Shown piece after piece: positions 42,339 to 50,134 of a DNA stretch of 64,000 nucleotides. The notes beneath the pieces are model-generated. The model made no database searches. It saw only the letters and a list, made by a program, of their open reading frames with translations, and was not told the DNA's origin. Numbering within the stretch: position 1 is the stretch's first letter; each line of letters opens with the position of its first letter. The position numbers were made by a program, and so were the translations under genes. This DNA comes from Opitutus terrae PB90-1 (lineage in GTDB: Bacteria; Verrucomicrobiota; Verrucomicrobiia; Opitutales; Opitutaceae): positions 1,798,001-1,862,000 of the forward strand of contig NC_010571.1 in NCBI RefSeq assembly GCF_000019965.1. The letters are read 5' to 3'.

Positions 42339-42908
42339 ATGACTCGCTCGCAGTGGCCGAACGTCGTCACCGGCACGCGCATCGCACTCGCGCCGGCGCT
42401 CCTGGGCGTGGCGTCGGCGGGCGACCGCGGCTGGTTCGGTGCGCTGCTCGGGGCGGCGCTGGCGACCGATGCGCTCGACGGCTTCCTCGCGCGAAAACTG
42501 CAGGCGTATTCAGAGTTCGGGCGCAAACTCGATAGCATCGCTGATTACCTGACGCTCTTCACCGGGCTGGCGGGGATCTGGCTGCTGTGGCCGGAGGTGG
42601 TCCACCGCGAGTGGCCATGGTTCGCGGGCGTGATGGGCGCCTTTTTCGGCGCCATGGCCATCAGTTTCCTGCATCTGCGACGCGTGCCCTGCTACCACAC
42701 CTGGATGTCCAAGACGACCGTCGCGGCCTGCGTCGTGGCGCTCGTGCCGCTGCTGGCGGGATGGACGCCCGTGCCGGCGCGCACGGTGGCGGTGTTCCAG
42801 ATGCTCGTGGCGGTGGAGGAGGTGGCGATCGCGTTCCTCGTGCCGTGGCACGTCGGCGAAATGCCCAGCGTGTGGCACGCCTGGAAACTGCGCCGCGGGC
42901 ATCACTGA
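42339..42908 (+). CDS. CDP-alcohol phosphatidyltransferase family protein B
   Basis: This is a 189-residue paralogue of the preceding gene product. The motif DALDGFLARKL...GRKLDSIAD is complete. The gene lies 60 bases downstream, so the pair is probably co-transcribed. The two start alike (PNLLSSLRIALAP and PNVVTGTRIALAP), which suggests tandem duplication. Either could be a phosphatidylglycerophosphate synthase; this cannot be told apart here. Confidence 0.85.
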   Translation: MTRSQWPNVVTGTRIALAPALLGVASAGDRGWFGALLGAALATDALDGFLARKLQAYSEFGRKLDSIADYLTLFTGLAGIWLLWPEVVHREWPWFAGVMGAFFGAMAISFLHLRRVPCYHTWMSKTTVAACVVALVPLLAGWTPVPARTVAVFQMLVAVEEVAIAFLVPWHVGEMPSVWHAWKLRRGHH

Positions 42909-42948
42909 GCGAAGCCAGGCTCAAAGCAAAAGCCGCGCCTTCGCGACC

Positions 42949-43013
42949 AGAGTAACCTAATGGGTTACTCTCTTTCGTGCCGCTCAGAGGAGGAAGTAAC
43001 CCAATAGGTTACT
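42949..43013. repeat. Pair of perfect GTAACC/GGTTAC palindromes
   Basis: AGAGTAACC-TAATG-GGTTACTCT (42949-42971) and AGTAACC-CAATA-GGTTACT (42995-43013) lie 23 bases apart between two genes. Their core resembles the inverted pair at 22942-23015. Confidence 0.7.
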
Positions 43014-43109
43014 CTTTGCGGCGCGGTCCGTGGTTGGAGCAGGCGGAGGGGGCGTGGTGCTCGGAGATTGACGCGAAGGCCCGGGTCGGAAGGCTGGGAC
43101 GCGACGCGC

Positions 43110-43916
43110 ATGAGCGGAGAGCACCAGCAGGATCTGTTCGGATTTTTTGCGCCCGAGGCCGGCGTGCACAAATCGCCGCCGAGCGTTGCGCCGTCGGCGG
43201 GTGGTGCCGCGACGACGCACGCGCGGCGCGAGGAAATCGTTTTCCGGCGCAGTGATCGGGCGCGGAGCTATCGTTTGACGCTGCAGCGCGATGGGACGGC
43301 GGTGGCGACGATTCCGGCGCGCGGGTCGGAGCGGGAAGCGCGCCGGTTTGTGGAGCAGCATCAGGATTGGTTGGAGCGGGCGCGGGCGCGCCAGCGGCAC
43401 CGGCCGCGCGGAGCCGAGATCTGGACGATCGGCACGCACGTGCTCTGGCGCGGCGAGATGACGGAGATCCGCGTGGCGCAACAGCACGATCCCTGGAACT
43501 GCACTGTGACCCCGCGACCGCAGGTGTGCGTGGCGGCGGACGTGTTTCGCGTGCCGCAGCTCGGGGGTGATTTGCGACCGACGCTCGAGGCACATTTCGC
43601 CCGGAAAGCGAAAATCGAACTGCCGGCGCGCACCTGGGAGTTGGCGGCGTTGACGGGCGTGGAGGTGCGGCAGGTCGTCGTCCGTAATCAGCGCTCACGC
43701 TGGGGTTCGTGCTCGGCGAACGGCACGATCTCGCTGAACTGGCGGCTCGTGCAGACGCCGGAGTTCGTGCGCGACTACATCATTTATCACGAGCTGATGC
43801 ACCTGCGGGAAATGAATCACTCGGCCCGGTTCTGGGCGCAGGTCGAGGAGGTATGCCCCGCCTGGCGCGAGGCTGAGCTGTGGATCAAGCGCAACGGCTC
43901 GATCGTGGGGTTGTGA
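43110..43916 (+). CDS. YgjP-like zinc metallopeptidase (DUF45)
   Basis: This is a 268-residue protein. The domain has RNQRSRWGSCSANGTISLNWRL, then the zinc site IIYHELMHLREMNHSARFW, in which HELMH supplies His and Glu and the second motif (MNHSARFW) supplies the third ligand. This is the M48-like YgjP family, of unknown physiological substrate, often near restriction genes but here alone. The first 40 residues are poorly conserved. Confidence 0.9.
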   Translation: MSGEHQQDLFGFFAPEAGVHKSPPSVAPSAGGAATTHARREEIVFRRSDRARSYRLTLQRDGTAVATIPARGSEREARRFVEQHQDWLERARARQRHRPRGAEIWTIGTHVLWRGEMTEIRVAQQHDPWNCTVTPRPQVCVAADVFRVPQLGGDLRPTLEAHFARKAKIELPARTWELAALTGVEVRQVVVRNQRSRWGSCSANGTISLNWRLVQTPEFVRDYIIYHELMHLREMNHSARFWAQVEEVCPAWREAELWIKRNGSIVGL

Positions 43917-43980
43917 GAGGTTTTTGCTGCGCCAGAACCTAATCACCGAACCCAGGGTCAGATTTCGGCAGCGCGGCAAT

Positions 43981-44514
43981 CTATCGAAAATCGATCAGCT
44001 CGACCTCGAACACCAGCGTGGCGCGCGGCGGGATGCGTGGGGGACGTCCATTCACGCCGTAGGCGAGCCAGTGCGGCACGATGAGCGTGCGCTTCTCGCC
44101 CTTGCGCATGGTGAGGAAGGCTTCGTCCCAGCCTTTGATCACCGCGCCGGTGCCGACGCGAAACGTGAGCGGAGTGTTATCGCGATACGAGCTGTCGAAC
44201 GGCGTGCCATCGAGCAGCCGGCCGTCGTAGTGGGCGATGACCTGGTCGCCGACCTGCGGCGTTGTGCCCGTGCCCGGCGCACGCACGAGGAACATCAGTC
44301 CGGACGGCGTACGCGTGGCGGTCGGATAACGCTGGCGGATCACGTCGGCGTCCGCCGGCGGAAGCTCCGGCGTGCCCTGCTGGTCGAGCGCCTGGCGCAT
44401 CGCGCGATTGATGGGCTGGCCCGGCTCTTTGCGGAGGAGCAGGCCGGAGCGAACGACGATCGCGATCGTCACGAGCACGACACCGAGCAGGGCCAGGTAG
44501 AGGAAGCTGCGCAT
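43981..44514 (-). CDS. FKBP-type peptidyl-prolyl isomerase, membrane-anchored
   Basis: This is a 177-residue protein. An N-terminal anchor (FLYLALLGVVLVTIAIVV) is followed by a linker and one FKBP domain. That domain has VIAHYDGRLLDGTPFDSSY, GAVIKGWDEAFLTMRKGEKR and a closing FEVELIDF. It should act on periplasmic proteins. Last gene of an operon with a histidine kinase and a cyclophilin. The leader CCTCCCTCC sits directly before the ATG. Confidence 0.92.
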   Translation of the reverse strand: MRSFLYLALLGVVLVTIAIVVRSGLLLRKEPGQPINRAMRQALDQQGTPELPPADADVIRQRYPTATRTPSGLMFLVRAPGTGTTPQVGDQVIAHYDGRLLDGTPFDSSYRDNTPLTFRVGTGAVIKGWDEAFLTMRKGEKRTLIVPHWLAYGVNGRPPRIPPRATLVFEVELIDFR

Positions 44515-44585
44515 GGAGGGAGGACGGGGAATTCGCGGAGGAACGGCAAATTTGCAAACGCGGCGATCACGCACGGGGCGCGGCG

Positions 44586-45716
44586 TTACGCCTCGAAGCG
44601 GAAGATCAGCGCGTCGAGCACGGCATCGAACTGCAGCTTGATCCGCTGGCCGGGGAGGAGCGGCCGCTCGGGGCCGGCCGCTTTCTCGGCGATTTCGATC
44701 GTGCGCGCAGCATCGGCCAGCGCGACCGTGAGCAGTTCCTGCTTGGCCTGATGCAGCGCGCCCTCGCGCGTGAACTCGGCGACGGTGCCGGCCCGGCCCA
44801 TGAATTTCGGCAGGCGTGCATCGCCGATCCACAATCCCCATTGCTGCGTGTCGGCGAAATAGACGACAAGCACCGCATCGGCGCCGAGCTGCCACTGCTG
44901 CGCGAGCACGCCGACGAAACTGCCCGCCCGCTGCCCGGGAGTTTCCGGGGTGAACTTCGGCAGCAGACGCGCGTAAAGCCGCACGCCGGTGGCGCGGGCG
45001 AAGTTGGCGAGCTTGGCGTCGAACGCCTTCGCGCGCGGTGGATCGCGGGGGAGGAGATTCTCCGGATCGTCGAAATGCGGCAGCCGCGCCCGCGGGGCTT
45101 GGCCGGCGAGTCGCGTGAACTCGGCGGTATCCACGCGAAACGCCTGCGCGGCGCTGCCCACGCGGTGAATGGTCACCTTGGTGATAACGTCGCCTTGTTG
45201 GATCTGCGGCAGCACCTCGAGCCCACGCACGACCCGGCCGAATACGCTGTGCAGGTAATTCAGCCGATTCACCGGCGCGAGCGTGAGGAAGAACTGCGAG
45301 CCGTTGGTGTCCGGGCCGCCGTTGGCCATCGAGAGGACGCCGGCGGTGTCGTGGCGCAGGCCGGGCACGAACTCGTCGGGAAACTCATAGCCTGGTCCGC
45401 CCTCGCCGGTGCCAAGTGGATCGCCGCCCTGCACGACGAATCCCGGCACGACGCGGTGAAACGTCAGCCCATCGTAAAAGGGCCGGCGGGGCATTGGCCC
45501 GAGCTGGCCCTCGGCGAGCCCGACGAAGTTCGCCACGGTCAGCGGCGCGCGCGTGAAAAACAGCTCGGCGACGAGGGTGCCGCGGGGGGTGGCGATTTCG
45601 GCGTAGAGTCCGTCGGGCAACGGCGCCTCGGCAGGTTCGTCCGCGGCGATCGCTGGCGCCGTGACGAAACACGCCAGGATGGCGGTCCAGCGGAGTGAAA
45701 GGCGCAGGAGGTTCAT
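44586..45716 (-). CDS. Cyclophilin with C-terminal TPM-like domain, exported
   Basis: This is a 376-residue protein with a signal peptide (ends APAIAADE). The cyclophilin domain (about 35-195) has FHRVVPGFVVQGGDP and NGSQFFLTLAP, the active-site and cyclosporin-site residues. The C-terminal half (about 225-350, KAFDAKLANFARATGVRLYARLLPKF ... LVVYFADTQQWGLWIGD) resembles TPM/YgcG-type domains. That two-domain combination is uncommon in my reading. The start overlaps the kinase stop by four bases. Confidence 0.85.
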   Translation of the reverse strand: MNLLRLSLRWTAILACFVTAPAIAADEPAEAPLPDGLYAEIATPRGTLVAELFFTRAPLTVANFVGLAEGQLGPMPRRPFYDGLTFHRVVPGFVVQGGDPLGTGEGGPGYEFPDEFVPGLRHDTAGVLSMANGGPDTNGSQFFLTLAPVNRLNYLHSVFGRVVRGLEVLPQIQQGDVITKVTIHRVGSAAQAFRVDTAEFTRLAGQAPRARLPHFDDPENLLPRDPPRAKAFDAKLANFARATGVRLYARLLPKFTPETPGQRAGSFVGVLAQQWQLGADAVLVVYFADTQQWGLWIGDARLPKFMGRAGTVAEFTREGALHQAKQELLTVALADAARTIEIAEKAAGPERPLLPGQRIKLQFDAVLDALIFRFEA

Positions 45717-47146
45717 CGGGGTTGCAGCTCGGGCGTGGCGACGGTGGGCGGTAGCGTCACCACGAAACGGCTACCGCGGCCGGGGCCATCGCTTTCGGCT
45801 CGCACCCGGCCGCCGTGGAGCGTGACGAGTTGGTGGACGATGAACAGCCCCAAGCCCGTGGAGGTTTCGCCGCAGGTCGGCCGCGCCGAAAGCCGCTGGT
45901 ATTTCTGAAATAACCGCGGGTAGTCGTCGCAGGTGAGCCCCGGACCTTCATCGCGCACGACGAGCCGGTAGCCCTCGTCCGGCTGATGGGAAAGCTCCGT
46001 CCACACATTGCGCTGCGGCGGCGAAAATTTGATGGCGTTGGTGACGAGGTTTTCGATGACGCGTTGGAAGTGCGCGTGGTCGAGGGAAGCGGGCGGCGCT
46101 TCGAGCGCAGAGGCGTCGGCGCTGCAGTGCAAGGCGATCGACTTGGCGTCGGCGAGCGGGCGCAGGTGGCCGACCGTCTCGGCGACGAAGCGCGGCAGAT
46201 CCGTCGGCGCGCGTTCGAGCTCGAGCTGGCGCGTCTCGACCGCCACGTCGGTGAGCAGGTTGCCGACAAACTCGGCGAGCTGCCGGGCGGAATCGTCGAT
46301 GCCGTTGACCAGCGGCTGCAGGCCGGAGGCGGCTGGCAGTTCGGAGCGCAGCGTTTGGGCGCGGAGCGAAATGGAGTTGAGGGGGTCGCGCAGGTCATGG
46401 GCCGCGCGTGCGAGCAGGTCGGTCTTGAACAGGTTGGCGCGTGCCAGCTCGCGGTTCGAGGCGGCGAGTTGGCCGGCCTGCGCTTCGATGGTGACGAGTT
46501 GGAGATAGTTCGCCGCTTTCAACGAATACACCACGCGCGAGCCGATCCAGAAGATCACCGTGGCGTGCAGCGCGACAAAGGTGTGATGCCACATCGTCGG
46601 GTCGGCGCCGTGCACCCAAAGCGAGCCGGCGACGAGCCCGACCAGGCTGAGCCCGCAGGCCCAGAAGCTGAAACGCGGCGTCGTGTAGAACAGCGTCGAG
46701 AACGCAGCGATTCCAAGCAGATAGGCGGAGATGGAGCTGGTGATCTGTTGCTCGACGATGCTGAAGAGCGTGACGGCGACGAGCATCAGCGCGGCATAGC
46801 CGAGGGCGATCCGGTGCGGCAACGGGTCGGCCACGCGTGGCTCACGGGGACGGAAGTGCAGAAGCAGGAGGAAGGCGACGAGTCCCAATGCGATCATGAC
46901 TCCGTGCAGCGCCGTCAGGCTGAGGTGCAGCGGGTCTACGGGCCAGTAGCCCGAGCGATAATATTGGAGCTCGGGCAGCAGCCCGACGAAAACGTTGGTT
47001 GCCGTGACCGCAGGTGCGAGCAGCAGGGCGTGGAGCCAGTTGGCGTAGGCGAGGTGGCGGGCCAGCCCCGGCCGGTGCGGCTCGGGCAGGAGCGGAAAAA
47101 CGCTGCGGCGCAACTGCGGCCAAAGTGCGGCGAGAGTTTGTTTCAC
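45713..47146 (-). CDS. Orphan membrane histidine kinase
   Basis: This is a 477-residue protein with about six to seven membrane segments (residues 35-205). A linker with a coiled stretch follows, then the H-box RAAHDLRDPLNS (His250) and the catalytic domain: N-box NLVTNAIKFSPP, G1 RDEGPGL, F-box LFQKYQRL, G2 GLGLFI. No response regulator is beside it. Co-transcription with two exported prolyl isomerases suggests a folding-stress signal. A GTG at 47146 was chosen as start; the open frame extends further but would run into the divergent transporter gene. Confidence 0.8.
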   Translation of the reverse strand: MKQTLAALWPQLRRSVFPLLPEPHRPGLARHLAYANWLHALLLAPAVTATNVFVGLLPELQYYRSGYWPVDPLHLSLTALHGVMIALGLVAFLLLLHFRPREPRVADPLPHRIALGYAALMLVAVTLFSIVEQQITSSISAYLLGIAAFSTLFYTTPRFSFWACGLSLVGLVAGSLWVHGADPTMWHHTFVALHATVIFWIGSRVVYSLKAANYLQLVTIEAQAGQLAASNRELARANLFKTDLLARAAHDLRDPLNSISLRAQTLRSELPAASGLQPLVNGIDDSARQLAEFVGNLLTDVAVETRQLELERAPTDLPRFVAETVGHLRPLADAKSIALHCSADASALEAPPASLDHAHFQRVIENLVTNAIKFSPPQRNVWTELSHQPDEGYRLVVRDEGPGLTCDDYPRLFQKYQRLSARPTCGETSTGLGLFIVHQLVTLHGGRVRAESDGPGRGSRFVVTLPPTVATPELQPR

Positions 47147-47339
47147 TGAAGCGAGGACAGGGGAGTGGCAGCGGCGCGGAGCGCCGGCGGTCGCGCCTAC
47201 CGTGGGGGGCGGGGAGGCAGGGCCGGTGGTATGACGCACAGCCTGCCGAATCGGTTGTGGCGCTGGCAAGCTTCCGCGGAACCGCGGCGCCGCGGCGAAT
47301 CGCGTGGACCTGCGCGCTGGAGCCAGTGATCGTGGCGCC

Positions 47340-48269
47340 GTGCTGGTCATCAACACGCTCGCGCCAGTCTTTCTGCTGATCGGGATCGGCGTGCTGCTGC
47401 AACGCAGCGGATTCGCCACCCCGGGATTTCTGCGCGAGGCAAACCGGCTGACCTACTACCTCGGCCTGCCGGCGCTCCTGTTTACGGAACTGACGCGGAC
47501 CTTTCATCACGCCGACGGCGCGAAGCTGATGCTCGGGACGATGGCGGGTGCGACGCTGCTGGTCATCGCGGTTGCGTATCTTGGGGCGTGGCTGCTGCGC
47601 GTGCCGGGGCAGGCGATGGGCACATTCGTGCAAGGGGCGTTCCGCGGGAATCTCGCTTTCGTGGGCTTGCCGGTGATGTATGCGATGCCGGATACGCAGC
47701 TCGTGGGCGGGCTCTCGGCGCGGGCGGCGGCCGTCGTGGTCGTGGGCCCGATGATGGTCGCCTACAATTTCCTCGGAATCGTCGTGCTGCTGCTTAGCCA
47801 GCATCGGCTGGGCTGGGCGATGGTGCGGCCGTTCCTGCGGCAGCTGCTGACCACGCCGCCGCTGCTGGCGACGATTGCGGGCATCGGCTTCGCGGCGGCG
47901 GGCTGGCGGCTGCCGTCGGCGATCGACCAGACGTTCACGGCCCTTGGCGACATGGCGCTGCCGTTGGGACTGCTGGGCGTAGGCGGCTCGCTCGTGGCGG
48001 TGGAGCGACACGCCGGCGGCCGGGCGGCCTGGGCGGCGGCGCTCGGCAAGACAGTGGTGTCGCCGGTGATCGGTTTCCTGCTCGGCCGCGCGCTGGGGCT
48101 CGAGGCGGTGGAGTTAAAGATGGTGATGATTCTCCTGGCCACGCCGACGGCGATCATCTCCTACGCCGTGGCCCTGGAGTTGAAAGGCGATGAAGCGATC
48201 GCGTCGGGGTCGATCGTGCTCAGCGTGCTCACGTCGATCGTGACGATGGCGTTGATCATCGCGTGGTGA
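47340..48269 (+). CDS. AEC-family (auxin efflux carrier-like) transporter
   Basis: This is a 309-residue protein with ten predicted membrane segments in two halves (LAPVFLLIGIGVLLQRSGF at the start; VLSVLTSIVTMALIIAW at the end). AEC permeases carry malate, malonate or similar organic acids. Start is uncertain: GTG at 47340 or GTG at 47304; no Shine-Dalgarno site decides it. Confidence 0.85.
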   Translation: MLVINTLAPVFLLIGIGVLLQRSGFATPGFLREANRLTYYLGLPALLFTELTRTFHHADGAKLMLGTMAGATLLVIAVAYLGAWLLRVPGQAMGTFVQGAFRGNLAFVGLPVMYAMPDTQLVGGLSARAAAVVVVGPMMVAYNFLGIVVLLLSQHRLGWAMVRPFLRQLLTTPPLLATIAGIGFAAAGWRLPSAIDQTFTALGDMALPLGLLGVGGSLVAVERHAGGRAAWAAALGKTVVSPVIGFLLGRALGLEAVELKMVMILLATPTAIISYAVALELKGDEAIASGSIVLSVLTSIVTMALIIAW

Positions 48270-48337
48270 GCTGGCCCGGAAGGGGAGCACATCGCATGAC
48301 GAAATCGGCGAGACCAGCGAGGGGCAGGACGGCCCGA

Positions 48338-48787
48338 ATGCGAATCCGGCCGCTCGCGCCGGCCGATCTGGCCGAGTGGGCGCGTATGCGTCAGACGCTC
48401 TGGCCGGACTGCCCGCCGCGGCGCACGCGCGTGGAAATGCGCGAGCTGCTGCGCGATCCACGGATGTTTGGCGTGCTTGTGCTCGACCGCGGGACGGGGA
48501 TGCTGGGCGGGTTCGTCGAACTTGCGCTGCGCGCCGGCGTGGATGGCGCAGCGGGTGAGTGGGTCGGGTTTCTCGAAGGCTGGTATGTGGATCCCGATCT
48601 GCGGCAGCGCGGGTGGGGCCGCAAACTGGTGTGCGCCGCCGAGCGCTGGGCGGCCGAGCGGGGGATGACAGAACTGGCCAGCGACACGGAGCTCGGCAAC
48701 CGAGCGGCGATCGACGCCCATCGCGGGCTCGGATTTCGCGAGACCTTTCGAACCGTGCAGTTCCTGAAGCGGATCCGACGCCGTTAA
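48338..48787 (+). CDS. GNAT acetyltransferase, AAC(6')-like
   Basis: This is a 149-residue single-domain protein. The acetyl-CoA loop is VDPDLRQRGWGRKLVCAAERWA, preceded by VGFLEGWYV. The opening IRPLAPADLAEWARMRQTLWPD resembles chromosomal aminoglycoside 6'-N-acetyltransferases; chromosomal members often have other natural substrates, so a resistance role is not claimed. Confidence 0.75.
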   Translation: MRIRPLAPADLAEWARMRQTLWPDCPPRRTRVEMRELLRDPRMFGVLVLDRGTGMLGGFVELALRAGVDGAAGEWVGFLEGWYVDPDLRQRGWGRKLVCAAERWAAERGMTELASDTELGNRAAIDAHRGLGFRETFRTVQFLKRIRRR

Positions 48788-48824
48788 ACACGCGCCGCTG
48801 CGCCGGTCGCTACGAGCTGGCTGC

Positions 48825-49880
48825 TTATTCCTCCGCGGGAATTTCGAGCTCCAGTCCCGGTTTGAGCGGGCGGCCACCGCTCAGCAGCGCGTTATTGGCG
48901 GCATAGAGCAAACTCCAGCGATCAGGCCGGCCGTAAATTTTCTGCGCAATCTTTTCGAGCGTGTCGCCCTCTTCGACGACATACACACGCACCGGCTTGG
49001 CGGCCGGCGCCGGAGCGGCGGGTGCGGCGGTCGGCGGCTGGTTGCGGAGCTTTGCGGTGTCGACGGAGAGCATGGCGCCGGCCGAACTGTCGGCGGCGAG
49101 CACGGGCGTGCGGAGCACGCCCTCGATCTCGCGCGCGCCGGTGGCGGTGGACTCGCGGGCGGCGGCGAGCGAGGTGGCGGCGGCGGGCGCCGGCGTGGGT
49201 GCGGCGTTGGCCATCGCCAGCAGCTGCGCGCGCAGCGCTTCGGATCGCTGTTCCGCCTGGGCGCGCGCCTCCTTTTGCGCGAGCAACTCGGTGTTGAGTT
49301 GAGCGAGCGCGGACTGGGCCTCGTTGTTCTCGGCGGTGATGGTTTCGACACGCGCGGTGAGCGTGGCGTTCTCGGTGCGCGCCTGGTCGATCGAAGTGCG
49401 GAGCCGGTTGTTTTCCTCCTGCAGCGCCGTGTACGTGCGCAACGCGTTCGCCAGCTGATCCTCGGTTTCGCCGAGTTTCGTTTTCAGCTCGGCGATCTGC
49501 TCCAAAGCGGCGGTGTTGGCAGCGCCGGTCGCGGCGGCCGAACCGTTTTTCTGCAGGCGTTCGCGTTCGGATTGCAGGCGCGCGTAGCTCGCGCGCAGTT
49601 CGGCCAGCTCGCGCGTGGTTTCGTTGAGCCGCGCGACCAGCTCGGGTGCGGCCTCCTGCGGGCGATCCAGCGCGGCGCGAAGCGTCTCGCCTTCCTTGCG
49701 GGCAATGGCGAGCTCCTGCTGCAACAGCTTCTTCTCCACCCGCAGATCGGAATTCTCGGTGGCGAGCTGCGAGTCGGTGCGAAACCGCTCGGGCCGGCCA
49801 AAGTGCACGTAATGGCAGCCGGCTGTGACCGCCAAAATCGACACGACGAGCAGAAGCCGGCAGGAGCTACGGGAACGCAT
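48825..49880 (-). CDS. Coiled-coil lipoprotein with C-terminal LysM
   Basis: This is a 351-residue protein with lipobox ILAVTAGC near residue 20. Residues 35-215 are a long heptad-rich coiled coil (ELKTKLGETEDQLANALRTY repeated theme). A Pro/Ala linker leads to one LysM (VYVVEEGDTLEKIAQKIYG, end LKPGLELEIP). It could bind peptidoglycan while tethered to the membrane. Its neighbour at 50135 has the same architecture. Confidence 0.85.
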   Translation of the reverse strand: MRSRSSCRLLLVVSILAVTAGCHYVHFGRPERFRTDSQLATENSDLRVEKKLLQQELAIARKEGETLRAALDRPQEAAPELVARLNETTRELAELRASYARLQSERERLQKNGSAAATGAANTAALEQIAELKTKLGETEDQLANALRTYTALQEENNRLRTSIDQARTENATLTARVETITAENNEAQSALAQLNTELLAQKEARAQAEQRSEALRAQLLAMANAAPTPAPAAATSLAAARESTATGAREIEGVLRTPVLAADSSAGAMLSVDTAKLRNQPPTAAPAAPAPAAKPVRVYVVEEGDTLEKIAQKIYGRPDRWSLLYAANNALLSGGRPLKPGLELEIPAEE

Positions 49881-50020
49881 CGGCCCCGTTGAAGTGGAAA
49901 TCGGGCCGAGTGGCAATCCCCCGCCGGAGGGTTCAGGCCGACTTCACAGTCTTGTGATGGCGCGCGCCGCAATGCGCCGCCTCTGCGAGGCGGTCGGTTG
50001 CTATACCTGGTTTGCCCAGG

Positions 50021-50091
50021 CTGTAGGACCGGCTTTACGCCGCGATGGAAGCGCTCGTGCGCGGGGTCGCGGCGTAAAGCCGCTCCTACAG
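50021..50091. repeat. Long imperfect hairpin repeat (CTGTAGGA ... TCCTACAG)
   Basis: The arms CTGTAGGACCGGCTTTACGC and GCGTAAAGCCGCTCCTACAG pair over about 25 bases around a 17-base loop. It sits upstream of the LysM lipoprotein gene. It could be a MITE-like or REP-like element. Confidence 0.7.
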
Positions 50092-50134
50092 TGAGATGCA
50101 GGCAAGCGCGTAGAATCCCACGGCCGTGGCGGAA

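Noticed and set aside
48338-48787. Acquired aminoglycoside-resistance gene
   Set aside because: Similarity is to the general GNAT/AAC(6') pattern, with no mobile-element context.
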